Part shown: one piece after another, positions 12,011 through 23,700 of the stretch
How positions within the stretch are numbered: the first letter of the stretch is position 1
How the letters are laid out: each line of letters starts with the position of its first letter
Origin: Stagonosporopsis chrysanthemi
Taxonomy: Eukaryota > Ascomycota > Dothideomycetes > Pleosporales > Didymellaceae
Direction of reading: 5' to 3'
Length of the DNA: 64,000 bases
NCBI GenBank assembly: GCA_022560025.1
Contig: JAFISE010000085.1
Location: 62,981 to 126,980, forward strand
Notes under the pieces: model-generated
Database searches by the model: none
Told to the model about the DNA's origin: nothing
Seen by the model: only the letters and a program-made list of their open reading frames with translations
Made by a program: the position numbers and the translations under genes

Positions 12011-12418
12011 GAATCAAATGCTGGAGTTTTTTGCTGTTTAGCGGGCGTTGTGTGGTGCTTTACTTTGCTGGAGATTAATCCGCAGATTTCTCGTTGGCTG
12101 TGAGCAAGCATACAGATACTCGGTCTAGGAGATATGATCCTTCCTGGGTTTGATGTTCTTACTGTGACATCGGTCCTGTCAAAGAGCAATCACAACATAT
12201 TTGAACTTGCAACACTGGCATCTCCTTGATCAACCAATCTTGAGTGGAATTGTTTTAAAGCGCCTTGCAATCTACAGACATACGGTCATCCCTGAAACGA
12301 GCATCGCGATATCTGACAACTGTATAACGAGTCGAACCATGCTGCCTTCAGTGCCCTACAAGGAAGCTTTGGAGCAAATCCCCCTCCTCAACCCCCTTCC
12401 CTCGTGCCAGAAAACTGC
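12011..12418. other. Intergenic between convergent genes
   Basis: About 400 bases between the stop of the membrane protein and the stop of the P450. It must hold both 3' UTRs and polyadenylation signals. Nothing else is seen. Confidence 0.5.
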
Positions 12419-12970
12419 TCACGAGCTACATCCAGCCCCTCGCCCATCCTCGCAAAACGCCTCCCTATACAACCGCTCCACCTCCTCCAACCTCCCCTCA
12501 TCCCGCACTCTCATCTCACACGCAAATTCCCTCGGCCCGCCAATAACCCCCGTCCCCCATGCCTCCTGATCTGGCCACCTCACGCCCCCACCCTCCTCCC
12601 TCTTAGGCCCCATCTCAAACCCGCGCATGAGATTCCCACACAGCACCAGCAGTTCCGCCTCGGCGAGGTCCTGGCCGGGACATGCCCGCCGGCCTCGCCC
12701 GAAGATGTGGTGTCCCTTTAGGCGCGGGTGCGTCGTTAGCGGGGATCGGTAGGCGGGGCTGGAGGGGGAGAGCCAGCGCGAGGGGTCGTAGGTAGAGGGG
12801 TTGGGGTACAGCGTTGGGTCGTGGGAGAGCGCGGTGTCGAGGATGTGTAGGATAGAGCCTGAGGGGAAGTGGTACCCGGAGGTGGTGTAGGGGGAGGTGA
12901 GGAGGCGGGGGACACCTGGGTGTTGGGTTAGTGTTTGGGGTTCTCATGTTGTTGGGATATATATATATAT

Positions 12971-13004
<34 letters not shown>

Positions 13005-14227
13005 GTAGGGAGGGGGGTTGTACCAAGAGGGACGGTGGACTTCCACCTCACACATTCCTTGATCGCGGCGCGCAGGATCGGGAGTTGAGATGCGTGCGAA
13101 AGGGTGACCATCCCAGTATCACCAACCACTTCATCGATTTCAGCGCGGACTTTGGCTTGCCACGTTGGATGCAGGATCATGGCCATAACGAAGAGGGTTG
13201 CGGGACCGGCGATGGTGTAAATGCTCACTGTGCAGAGCATGCCGACGGCGCATTTGGCTTCTTCTTCGTTTTCGAACAACCTGGTGTTCGTTCTGCCGCT
13301 TGTTTTTGTCTGAAGGCTGGCTGCGACGTAGGTCGGTGCTTGATCGTTGTGTTGGAGTCGACGCTTTGTTCGCTCAAACTCGCGTGTCCATAGCTCAGCC
13401 TCTTTTTCTTGTCTAATCCGGACCTCTTTCTTCCCTGGTACGAGCCATTCAGGAAAGTGTGCAAGGAAAGGCGCCAGATTTGGTGCTGGTCCGGATGGTC
13501 CCAGCTGGCTGATGAACATGCCAGCATTGGTGACATGCTCCTGAGCAGAATCAGGAGATCCATAGGCAAGTCTGGCGCTGATGCGCGCGCAGTGAAGATG
13601 TATTGCATGCCACCAGTTGCTCGGGTTGTGGACGAGCTCATACATAAGTCGCTTGGTTTCCAGATCGATGTATCCATAGTAAGTGTTAGCCACGCTCCGT
13701 GACGCCATGCTGTGCGCAAAGTTCTTTTGGCGGTGGAACGTCTCAGTATACCCCATAAGAGGCAGATACTTGTGGCCGTCGACGACACCTGGGTAGGCGC
13801 CTAAGTCTGCTCGTGACGACGAAATGGCCGCGTTCTTGACTAGCAGGTCCTGCGCGATGTCTTCTCTGGCAATCCATATATGCGTCTCGCCCCCGAGTGT
13901 GAGGGAGAAGAGACCATTGTACTCGTCACTGAACTTCTTCATTGCAACCCAAGGTCGCATTCGGTCGACATCGTGGATTCGACCTAGGTATGGTACTGTT
14001 GATCGCGGCCCAGGGAGCTGTTTGAGCCCTGATCGAAAGGGTGGCAAATCTGAAGTGAAGTAGCGGAAGCATTGACACGCGACGAGGACAGAGATGCCTA
14101 AAATTATGACTTGACCAAGAGGTATCCACAGAAGAGAGCTTGTCTCGATTGGTATCTTGCCGAGAGTGGAGTTCTGGAGGCTGCTTGAGACAGCGGACAT
14201 TGGCAGGCAAAGAATAGATAAGTTCAT
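12419..14227 (-). CDS. Cytochrome P450 monooxygenase
   Basis: Heme-thiolate monooxygenase, 566 residues from exons 14227-13024 and 12915-12419. An N-terminal membrane anchor (about 32-52) is followed by a PGP-type hinge (LPGPRS), helix K ExxR (ECVR), the DPSRW region and the heme loop FGRGRRACPG with the Cys ligand near residue 480, all in exon 2 or the end of exon 1. The 108-base intron (GT-AG, branch-like cactaac) restores VPLG-VPRLL in frame and contains a TA/TG microsatellite. The I-helix reads AGPAT, where most P450s have AGxDT/AGxET, so the acidic proton-relay residue appears to be Ala. This occurs in some fungal P450s with atypical chemistry. The order of motifs resembles the O-methylsterigmatocystin-oxidoreductase-like clan; the substrate is unknown. 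No biosynthetic core enzyme is adjacent. Confidence 0.93.
12957..13003. repeat. TA/TG microsatellite inside the P450 intron
   Basis: About seven TA units followed by about fifteen TG units (plus strand). They occupy nearly half of the 108-base intron, between the donor and the branch-point region on the coding (minus) strand. Confidence 0.95.
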
Positions 14228-14999
14228 AGTTGGATATCGATACTCGAGTAGGAGAGTGCGGTCGGTCTTAGCTGAAGACTTGTGAGTTCAAGCAGTATCT
14301 CAGTCATTCATATGGACTGGAAACAACGCCTGCAACAAACTCGCATTTAGCAAGGCCAGCATCATGTGCAACAACGCAGTCAGCACCGCAACCACTATTG
14401 ATGTTCCACGAGTCGTACTTGACATGTTCCAGGGCCTGAGGGGCTAAGGCGACCCGCAGAATCCTTGCTGACGAGATCGCTTACGATGTACACTAGGGAC
14501 CCTTCTTGATTCGTTACTGTCAACTAGTGTAGTGCCCGAGGTACGGGAGGTATACGAGAGGGCTGTTTGAATGGTTGTTTTTAGATCTGGCTACGGTTTA
14601 TCTGCCTCGAACGGTAAGGCGCCGGCTGCGTGCAAGCTCCAGAGCATTCACTTGTCTCGAAGGACGCGTAAGTTTTCTCACAGATCTTGCAGTAATGAAG
14701 ACGGACATCAGACAGACTGCGATCCTCACGTAGGAACTCGTTTTCTTGTGACTTTTGCTCTTATGGCGATGATGGTGGTGGCATGTCAGGGACACCCCGT
14801 CCGTGACTGTCAACGGATAGGAGCACGTTCAGGCCGTCAATTTTGCCTGGCCGGTTCTCTTATGGTAGAAGTGGCAAATAGGCATCCGATCCAGTCAATC
14901 AGTACAGTCATTACGCTCATAAGTAGAAGGTGTGATTCGTCGATCTTATCAAAGACCGCTCAACCATTTGTTATTGGAACCGTGAAACACTTTTTACGT
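14228..14999. other. Intergenic, no recognisable gene
   Basis: Lies between the start of the P450 and the stop of the desaturase, both on the minus strand. A plus-strand open frame that runs into the desaturase is its antisense shadow. Nothing else is supported. Confidence 0.5.
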
Positions 15000-16308
15000 C
15001 TAATTCTTCGACCAAATCAATCCACCAGCGCGGGAACCTGTACCCGGCTCGACGTAACGGCAGGTTGTGAACGCCTCCCAGAGATCGCCGAAGAAGTTGG
15101 TCTTCTGCTGGATGTAGCGTTCGCCAAGAAGAGGTGCAATAGCCCATGTTGCCTCCTCGGCGTGGTAGAAGGGAATGCGACTATACAAGATCAGCTTAAA
15201 TTCAGATTTGTGGTTCTGTTCTGGTCACTTACGGGAACATGTGGTGAACAACGTGGTACTCGATGATGCCGTGGAAGATGTGGCGACCGATGAAGCCGAA
15301 ATCGCGGTCAACGGTTGAAGCAGCACCCTTGATGAAAGACCAGTCCTCGGCCTCGTAATGGGGTGCCTCGGGGTGAGTGTGGTGGAGATATGTGATAGCG
15401 ACTGAATTTGTTAGCTAGGAATACTTATGATTGGAGCGGAAATTCTTACCGATCCAGTGGTTCATCCAGAGATAAGGCAGACCGTAGGCGAGAGCGACAG
15501 TCCATCCGCCAACCGACTTCGAGGCCATGTACAGCGCGCTCATAACGATCAAAAGTCCAACGTTGCTCAATGCAACGAAAGGTGCCTCAGAGGGAGTAAA
15601 AACGTGAGCGGTCGGGTCCAGATGGCTCTGCTTGTAGCGTGATGAATTTGCGCGGTCGCTCTTTGTCAGGCTCTTTGGTCCGGCGCCAGCGTTCATCAGA
15701 ATATAAGCGGGCCAGCCGAGAACCTGATGGAAGATCAGAGCTGCGACAGAGACGATAGGAGTATCGGCAGCGGCGTGGTCCATAATCTTCTCCATAAGCG
15801 AGGGCTTGGTCGTCCTGGCCTCGGCATCAGCTTTGCGATGCGGCACGAAAACGGTATCCTTCTCCATGTGGTTGTGATAACGGTGGTGGCGTGCGTGGCT
15901 GAATTTCCAGCTGAAGAAGGGAACCATGCAGATGCTGTGCAAAACCCAGCCAGTAATGGCGTTGACGGTGAGGTTGTCAGAAAAGGAGTCGTGACCGCAG
16001 TCGTGCGCAAGAATCCAAAGACCGGTGAAAAAGCATCCCTGGACGAAACTGTACAGCGCCCACAGAGGTACAGTAACGAACAATGACGCTTCGAGGCGAG
16101 AAAGCAAGACGGCGGAGTAAAAGAGCGACCCCACGATGATCAGATCGCGGACGACGTAGGAGAACGACCGAATCATGGAGCGTTCGAAGCATTTGGCCGG
16201 AATCGCATCTTTGAGGGTCTTCACGTCAGGAATGGGCTTGACGTCGGCCACAGCAGTAAGCCTGGTCTTCACAGCAGATTGCTGGACACGGGCAGTTGTT
16301 GTGATCAT
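15000..16308 (-). CDS. Delta-12 (oleate) fatty acid desaturase
   Basis: ER-membrane di-iron enzyme that inserts the second double bond of linoleate into oleoyl lipid. 402 residues from exons 16308-15450, 15401-15233 and 15180-15000; both introns are about 50 bases with GT-AG ends. The three histidine boxes are present: HDCGH, HARHH and HVVHH, the last followed by MFPRIPFYHAEEAT, typical of the fungal delta-12/omega-3 group. Pairs of hydrophobic helices flank boxes 1 and 3. I chose the ATG at 16308 because the frame upstream of it has no other ATG and the N-terminus then reads like known orthologues. Delta-12 is preferred over omega-3 by overall pattern, but the two are hard to separate by eye. 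Linoleate also feeds oxylipin synthesis. Confidence 0.92.
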
Positions 16309-17615
16309 TGTGACAAAAGAATGAATGAAAAACTGCGCGCCCACAGACACTGCGGCAGCTCAACCTTTGTACCAAGCGGCCACGGGCAGAAGGCGAAAAA
16401 TTCTGCCCCTTGATACAGGACAGCCTAAGCTCAAACGACCCGAGATACGTTTCAACATGGCGCAACCCGTGCACGCAAGACACCGCCTTTCTCGCGTCGT
16501 GTCTATGGGCGTAAACAGTGGGGCGGGAACCGAGATTTCGATGTTGGCGCACGTCCGCCTTGGCTCTGTTCAGACGAAACGGTTGCGGTGAGCGGACGCT
16601 CGCCCGAGTCAGGGCAGCCGGTCAGTGTCGAACGTATGCAGACGAACGCAAGGCAGTCATATTTGCGCGATTTCTACTCGTTGAACAAGTCGTGGGAGGG
16701 CTGGGAAGATTCGTCGCGCTCTTTCGAAACCTCAACCATCAGGGTCCAGGAGGTGAGCCGCAAAGTAGCCGCATCGGGATCAGATAACACGAAGGCCCCC
16801 GTGGGCCCTGAAGATCTTCTATGGGGCCCAGCTCTCCAGCAGGTCCCAAGATGGGCCCAGGCTTCGGGGGTATTTCCCCCCTGAGGGCTCTGCCCCGATT
16901 GCAAGGCTGTTAAAGTTGCGAGCAAGACAACAAAGCAGTGCTTCACCGCGTCGGATTCGTTTCCCGCAAGATGCATCAGCATTTTAGGCGCCGTCGAATT
17001 CCACAGATGCGAGCATTCCAGCCAGACTAATTCATACACGAGTCGTACATAGATGACGCTTGTTGGAGGGTGAGGGTCTCGCGTTGCATCTCCACGTTTC
17101 TCGTTTCGCCCATCGGCAGGATAAACTTTTGACCGGCGCACAGTCTTGACCCATTTCGACCCGAGTTGTTACGCGAGATCAACGACTAAACGGCATGTCT
17201 TGCGAGATGTAGGGCACGTTGCCACCCACTATGGCCAGCGCACATGCTGTTATCGCTTGCCGACTGCGGCTTTGCCCCTCTGTGATTGGCCCCTGCGTAG
17301 TCGATGAGCCGTTCATAATCTTGATAAAATATGGCCTCGTTTCTTCTCAAGCTTACTGCGTACTCATGGGTTCCGTACATTCGGCAGGCTCTCGTTGTGT
17401 TGCTGTATTGCAAGAATGCTCATCTGCAGCAATAGAGATCGCACAGAGCTGGCGTGGGTCAAGCATCCTGATTGTAGCATACTTCCTACATCCTCCGAGA
17501 TCGGCAATCGAAGCAGCTATATAGGCAAACCCCGTATCCTGATTCGCAGAACGTCAACTTGATGTCTTGTTAACTCAATTCGGGACTCACCAGCCTGTAA
17601 TTGCTTTTCTTTACA
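16309..17615. other. Intergenic between divergent genes
   Basis: 1.3 kb between the start of the desaturase (minus) and the start of the SDR (plus), so it contains both promoters. Open frames here are short and overlap on both strands. No domain or RNA gene is seen. A GC-rich stretch with repeated gggccc is at about 16800-16860. Confidence 0.5.
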
Positions 17616-18524
17616 ATGTTGGACCGAATCGCCATATCTGGCGGTAAATTCACGGTTGAGCGGCACTCCACGTCCTACGACTTCATATCACCCCTGAAGC
17701 TGGATCTGACTGGCAAGCATGTCCTGGTCACTGGTGCAGCATTCGAAGATGGTGTTGGCTATGCCACGGCTACAGCGTTTGCCCGAGCGGGGGCAGCTGC
17801 CATCGTAGTGGCTGATCTGCATGGTGTATCGGAAGCGCTTGCCGCAAAGTTGAAGTTAGCTGCAACACAAGCTGGTCGCGACGAGCCGAAGGTGATCTGT
17901 TGTCAAGTCGACATCGCGCAACTGGACAGTGTTCAAGTCATGTGTGACGCAGTATTGAAGGGTTTTGACGGCCGTCTGGATGTTTTAGTGAACAATGCAG
18001 CGCACATGGAGCCTCGCCAGCCATTTCTCGACACAGACCCACAAGTGTATTGGCGGTCCTACGAAGTCAATGTCCGCGGCCTAATGAACATGTCCCGTGC
18101 ATTCCTCCCTATGCTGTTCTCCACTCGTAGTGCGCATGACGGCCTGTGCACAATGATCAATGTAGCCTCCTCTGGTGCGTTGACCTCTCGACCTGGAAGT
18201 GGAAGCTACCGCAGCTCGAAGCTGGCGATTGTGAGATGGACCGAGACATTACAGCTGGAGTATGAGGACCAGGGTCTTGTGACTCTGTCCGTAAACCCTG
18301 GTGCCATCAAAACGGAAATCACCAAAGTCGCCCATGAGGCAGTTCGAAACAAGTTTCCTGATAAGCCAGCAATTGCAGGTGATACCATTGTATGGCTAGC
18401 TGCTGAGCGCAAAGAGTGGCTGGGCGGGCGATATGTGGACTGTCCATGGGATATGGAAGAGCTGCTGGCGAAGAAGGACGAGGTCGTTGAGGAAGACAAA
18501 CTTAAAATGAGGATGGCGTTCTGA
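17616..18524 (+). CDS. Short-chain dehydrogenase/reductase
   Basis: NAD(P)-dependent oxidoreductase, 302 residues, single exon. The start is the ATG at 17616 (acaATGttgg). The cofactor loop reads VTGAAFEDGVGYA, two residues longer than the standard TGxxxGxG. VNNAA follows. The catalytic residues are in NVASSGAL (Ser) and SYRSSK (Tyr and Lys). NPGAIKTEI is the usual segment after the active site. The C-terminus (WLAAERKEWLGGRYVDCPWD) is typical of fungal SDRs filed as oxidoreductases of unknown substrate. The long spacing to both neighbours gives no pathway clue. Confidence 0.9.
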   Translation: MLDRIAISGGKFTVERHSTSYDFISPLKLDLTGKHVLVTGAAFEDGVGYATATAFARAGAAAIVVADLHGVSEALAAKLKLAATQAGRDEPKVICCQVDIAQLDSVQVMCDAVLKGFDGRLDVLVNNAAHMEPRQPFLDTDPQVYWRSYEVNVRGLMNMSRAFLPMLFSTRSAHDGLCTMINVASSGALTSRPGSGSYRSSKLAIVRWTETLQLEYEDQGLVTLSVNPGAIKTEITKVAHEAVRNKFPDKPAIAGDTIVWLAAERKEWLGGRYVDCPWDMEELLAKKDEVVEEDKLKMRMAF

Positions 18525-19249
18525 GCGCGCTCCATCATATTGAAAAAATTCTAGAGGTCGCTCAAAGCCAAACAGAACGATCTCGGCTGTGTGCCCATCT
18601 TGAAAGCTCACGAGCCCGGTGAGATTTATAGCTGAGAACTGTAAGGTTATAGCACCTGTGAGAACAGTAAAGTTGTCTTCATGGTCGCTATGATGCAAGG
18701 CTTGATCAAACGAGTCTTTCTCGATCAACCACAACATCACTACCCCATTCTGTACTGTTAGGTAGGATGGACCCGAATGAAGGCGTGCTATAGAATCTGA
18801 GATCAATCAGTAAGTCACGGGCAGATGCTTGGAGAACACAAAGTGGCACAGATTGTCGGAGCTGGCTTCTGAATGTGACCTTTCTTATCGTATGCCACTT
18901 GATGGACCACCGCATGCATACGTCGCTAAGCCCTGCGACGGTCCCGCACATCAACTGTTGTCCCAACAGAATACAATCTGATAAAATGAGCCCATCTACG
19001 CAAGATCTCTCCAGGCGTAGTTTGCTTCAAGTGCTGTCGCTTGCCTAGAGAAGCAACATACCGAATACTGTTGTGTCTTGGTTCCCAACCACCTGGGCAA
19101 TCAAGCAATGTTGTTGACAGGCTATGGTCAATTGATGTTTTGGTTGCGCCTTTGTATTATCATAGTGCTTCATACCAGGCGCGCGGATGGGTTCATGATC
19201 TGGAAACTTGAGTCTAGGCTACTGACGTCTTCAACGGGACCGATGAGAT
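18525..19249. other. Intergenic; may include the unrecognised 3' part of the NACHT relic
   Basis: No intact gene. Minus-strand frames continue in pieces from the NACHT relic, but I cannot match them to a domain. Confidence 0.4.
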
Positions 19250-20870
19250 GGATCTTCCCAACGGTGACTATTTGTATCAACCATTAGATCCGCTGCAGCC
19301 GCATATTGTCCGCTTGCAACCTAGTCAGACCAGCGATGGCTGGCTTTGTACGGTTCCAGTTTTCTCGAAGGCCTTCCAATTTGCGTCGCAGTCGAGCAAT
19401 ACTGTCTCTGTTACGCGAACCTTCCTGAAACGGACGAACTACAAGCACGACCTAAAGAAAGACACCTTTGGCCTCGTTGACGGTGTCTTGTTTGAAACAC
19501 TCGCTACGTGCCTCTTTATTCTCCGTCTCTTGGTTGTCTACGTCACTCACGAGAATATCACTGACATAAGAGTTGACGTCTCAATCATTGGAATCCTGAA
19601 TGAGGAGCTTCATCGGACGGCTTCTGCCGTACGCTTCGTTCAACTCGATTCATGGGCGACTTGATATGCAGAGCTCGGTGTGTTGCATCTTTCTGAGTCT
19701 CGCCACCAAGCCCATGACATCAGCTGTGTTACTATGACATTCGTCGAGACTCTTGATGAAGAAGCAAGATCGTCGGCCTAGCTTATTGAGGGTTTTTGCG
19801 GGTTCGAAAAAGCGCCTCCGTCAAGTCCAAGACAGCGTCCGAAAGTTTCCCCAAACCCAATGAATAGGTTACATTGCATCAGGAATTAATACAGCGAAGA
19901 TCGGAGCAGCCCTCCCTGTGACTTCTGAAGTCCATTGGTACCTGCGTTCCAGGAAAACTACCCTGCGACAACGACAATGCTGTCATGCGTCCCGAGCTAT
20001 AGGCTCAGTTTGGCTGATTCATGGTTGTATATGAGCTTCATGAGCGTTGACTTCCCTCACCCTGGGAGACCGGAGATCCAATAAAGATTATCATCTGATT
20101 CGAGCCATCGAAAAAAAGTGGTAGGGTCTGCTGTTTCAAACAGCCAGGACAATGTACTGTGATGCGCTGGTGAGATGTCGGAGTACCCAGGCAATCGAAC
20201 TGTCGCAGTGACAGAATTAGCTGTTCTGCAGAATACTGCTGATCTTTCGAAGCGACAGCACTGATTTGGTCTGCGTACGCGCCTTCGTCATCATCTCTCT
20301 TTCCGTCCTGGTAGGCTATGTTTAGCCTCGTTGATAAAGGTTCTTCAAATCTATAAGTTCCTGGGTACGTGGGTTTTTAACCTTGCGGCTGTGCTCGACT
20401 GACACGCACAAGCCCGCTCGAGTGTTCACTGTATGATCACAAGCGAAAGGAAGGGCCGACGCGTTGTTGATCTCTTTCAGGCTTCAGTGCAAAACCTTAA
20501 CTTGCGTATTGTGCCAAGGGGTGCGCAAGGCTTGGATAAGCCTGGCTCTTCAGGTTGCCATACAGCTTGAGTCTCACTAGAGCTGCCAGAATCTCATCAG
20601 CGATCTCTTGCACTCCAATACTAAAGTTTTGATAATATTGGTGGCCCTTCTCCTGGCATAAGCTCCTTTCAGTCGAGCCTCGACCAGCTTGTTCGCTTGG
20701 TCACGTAGGTCTTTCCTGATAGCTTCAAGCTCTAGATGTCCTGCCGTTACACCAGAGTTCAGAACCGCCTGAGTGGTTTCCGACAAATCTTCTGTGAGCA
20801 GGTTGAACTAAAGAATGTTTCACAACAAGGCCAACATCAGCAACTTCTTCTACAATGGTACCGAAGAGTT
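19250..20870 (-). pseudogene. Relic of a NACHT-domain (NLR/STAND-like) gene
   Basis: The minus strand carries, in order but broken by stops and frameshifts, the parts of a fungal NACHT P-loop NTPase. First comes an N-terminal helical domain (about 20830-20560, with LELEAIRKDLRDQANKL and, in another frame, EIADEILAALVRLKLYG). Next are RWLESDDNLYWISG (about 20100), the Walker A GKSTLMK with a stop just before it, and the GLQKSQGGLLRS segment. A degenerate Walker B (CFFIKSLDEC) lies near 19750, then CISSRP and the AKGVFL segment near 19490. At least six in-frame stops occur. Several are explained by C-to-T changes of Gln or Trp codons. Intact relatives act in non-self recognition and heterokaryon incompatibility. 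The gene is non-functional as read. Confidence 0.8.
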
Positions 20871-23700
20871 GAAAGATGACTTAGCGAGCAAGTCGCAATG
20901 ACATCTGCATGGCCGAGGATCATGCGGCTACGAAGGACGTGGCAATTTCATCAACGTCGGTGACGGCGCCAGTGAGTCTTCACCACTTGTTCGAGTGTTG
21001 TCGGTAGCAGCCTCGTCAGAGTCCATGAAAGAGAAGGTAATGTAGCTGTGTTCGGGAACATCATATGTCTAACGGCGAGTGGGGAGTCACAGGCACCTCG
21101 GGCTGTAAAAGAGTGGACAACATACTGAGACGTGCTATGCTTTCTCCTGGTTCAATGTCAGGTTCGGGATAGCAAGGCCGCTTCTCATAGTCCATACCTA
21201 TTGTTGCGCCGCATGCTGGGTCTGAAGTGACTTTCAAACATGGCAACTGAGATTGATGAACAGTTGAACTGATTCGAGGGTTTTCTGAACACTGCAGCTT
21301 GCCAGATTGGGTGGCAAAAGAATTCCACAAAAGGGCCTCACAAAACCACCATGACCCAAGACAACGAAAAGAATCCGGTCTCAAAAGATCTCGTGTGAGG
21401 AGATTCCACAGTCATGAGGAAGATATGTGAACACAGCCTCGCTATTCCGTGCAGCGTCCAAGAGATTCTCGTCCAGCCAGCAATTTTAGCAGCATACGAT
21501 CAAACATTTGATCTTTGCCATTGTGGTCCGTACGTACAAGGCGTAAAGGGAGCTATTTCTTATAAAGAGGAACTGCGCATGAAGGCTACAGACGCAATAG
21601 TCTACATCAGAATAAGCTGGCACTCCAAAGGAACCATCATGAGCGATATGGCATGTGGGGCTATACAGGCTGTTATCAAACATCAATACCTCATTATTTG
21701 ACAGGCTACGTTGTCCGACATCCAATATGATGCCAGATTTACCGTTGGTCGTGGGAGCGTCGACAAGCGGGTAGGTAGGAGTTTTTGTGTTCAGTACAAA
21801 GCTGTCTTCATGCGAAACGCCATTCAAGACAGACGGGATTTACGAAAGATTGTTCGATCTTGGGAACCCTCCGTGGAGTGCGTTGTGCAAGGTGCGCGGA
21901 TGACGATCGCTTCTTCCTCATCTCACCCAGGGCGTCGATCGGGCACCAAAAGGTTGTTCTTGCGCGGCACCACTCCACGCCTCATCAGCACGGAGGACTA
22001 ACAACCATGACATCTTTACCGAGCCCGTAGATATCTTGCATGAGACTGTTCGCGACATTTCCGTAGCGAGCGGCTCGAGCCTTTGTGTTCCCGTCGTTGT
22101 GCAGCTACTGTGCTGAAAAAAACAACACTCGGCGTTGAAAAAGTAAGCGGGATTCGGCATCTTATGGGTAAGCGGAGAACGGCATTTTAGCAAGTGCCCG
22201 TGTTGCACAAGGCAGATTCGAAGGCATTTTTCCCAAATTGAGTTCAGGCGTCTATTCCACGGCGGGGCCGCTAACCGCCATGGGCTGGTACCGATCCTTT
22301 GGAGTGTCAGGCAACCACAATCATGCGAGGTGTAAGATCTTCTTGATTTTCATCGTCATAGAGATTGCGATAATCTCTGGACGGAGTGGGCTCACCAGCG
22401 ACCACTGTCGACCTCGACACGACCGGATTGCTAACGGCTAGATGTTGCAAAGCATAAGGGGGATGAGGGCACCTCAGCACACATCAGTAATCGTGGAAAA
22501 GTTGTACGATGAATACATGGACCGGCCCTACCTAAGCCCTAATGCAGCGGTTCTAACGGTCCTATCCGTGGCTTAGTGCGATACTTGTGGTAGCATGCGA
22601 TTTGTAGCGCCAAATCTGCCTCGTACTGAGTTGCACGTGGAGTCACCAAATGCGCCTCGTACGATCTCTGCACAATGCCTCATCGGGGTGCCGCCCTGCT
22701 GTCAATGCAAAAGTATGATTACACTGCACCAGGGGTAGATTATTATTAGCGTGCAGCAGCTAATGGAAGTCTAGTGGTGTTTACTTAGTCAATGTTTCGC
22801 AAAGAGTGTGGAGGTTTGCAGGGCATCTATTGGTCCACTTGGAGAAACAGATATTTTACTCATTATCTAATCTACTGATCGCCCATCCATTCGTCCACTA
22901 TTATTACACTTCAATACCCTACGCCACTATACAGCAGGTACAAGCAGCCTTCCGGCGGTCGACGCTAATAATTATCTACCCTTGAGACAGTGTAAAACGC
23001 CGATCATGGCCAATTACCGCAAGTCCGGCGATGCAAAGGACAATCTGCTGCAGCTGGTCGATGCCAGCAGACGATGCGTGCTCTCGAGGCACGCTGCTGA
23101 CCACCCACATGTGGAGCATGGCTCGCCTTAAAAAAGCACGCGTGTACGTTCTGTGGAGGGATTCACCAAGCGTTCTGGAAAGGGGACTGGCAACCAACTG
23201 AACATGCAAAACATCAGAGGAGAAGAGATGGAGATATCCGTGGGTAGGCCATGGAGATGAGCAGACGTCGGACAGCAAGTGCCCCGTGCCACGTCCATCA
23301 CAAGTCTACCAGATTCGAGAAGGATTCCCTCGATCCTTAGTGGTTCCCTAAGGGGGCCTGAAGTGTGATGAGCCACACTTTTCTGACCTAAGTGTAGCCG
23401 ACGCGCCGGCATGGCCACAGTGCAGCACAAGAGCGAGCAGGGCGTCTGGCTAGTGGCCAGGTCGTGGTTTGACCGTCCATCAGGCAGACTGCATCACTCG
23501 TTTCAGGAGTGGGTGGATAGAGTTCGACAACGCTCCGTGGCGCAGCAGTGTGTCGTCTGCTTTTCCACTCTCTCCTCCTCTTCTTTCGATCCTTACACCG
23601 TTTCTAACACATCCGACCTTGTTCTCGCCTGCGTTGGAGAACTGTCCTACGATATTTCGTTAGGAAACTTGAACACCCAAAACCTCCAGCATCTGCCGTT
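20871..23700. other. Gene-poor stretch
   Basis: 2.8 kb without a supportable gene. Open frames reach about 110 codons on either strand, but none shows a known motif or acceptable splice continuation. The part near 22750-22960 is AT-rich. It may hold further decayed sequence. Confidence 0.4.

Noticed and set aside
14571..15266. A 231-codon plus-strand frame
   Set aside because: It runs into the desaturase from the opposite strand, has no domain, and its N-terminal part lies in unremarkable spacer.
19248..19664. A 138-codon plus-strand frame with a first part resembling HET-domain openings
   Set aside because: The opposite strand here is a collinear part of the NACHT relic, which explains more of the sequence.
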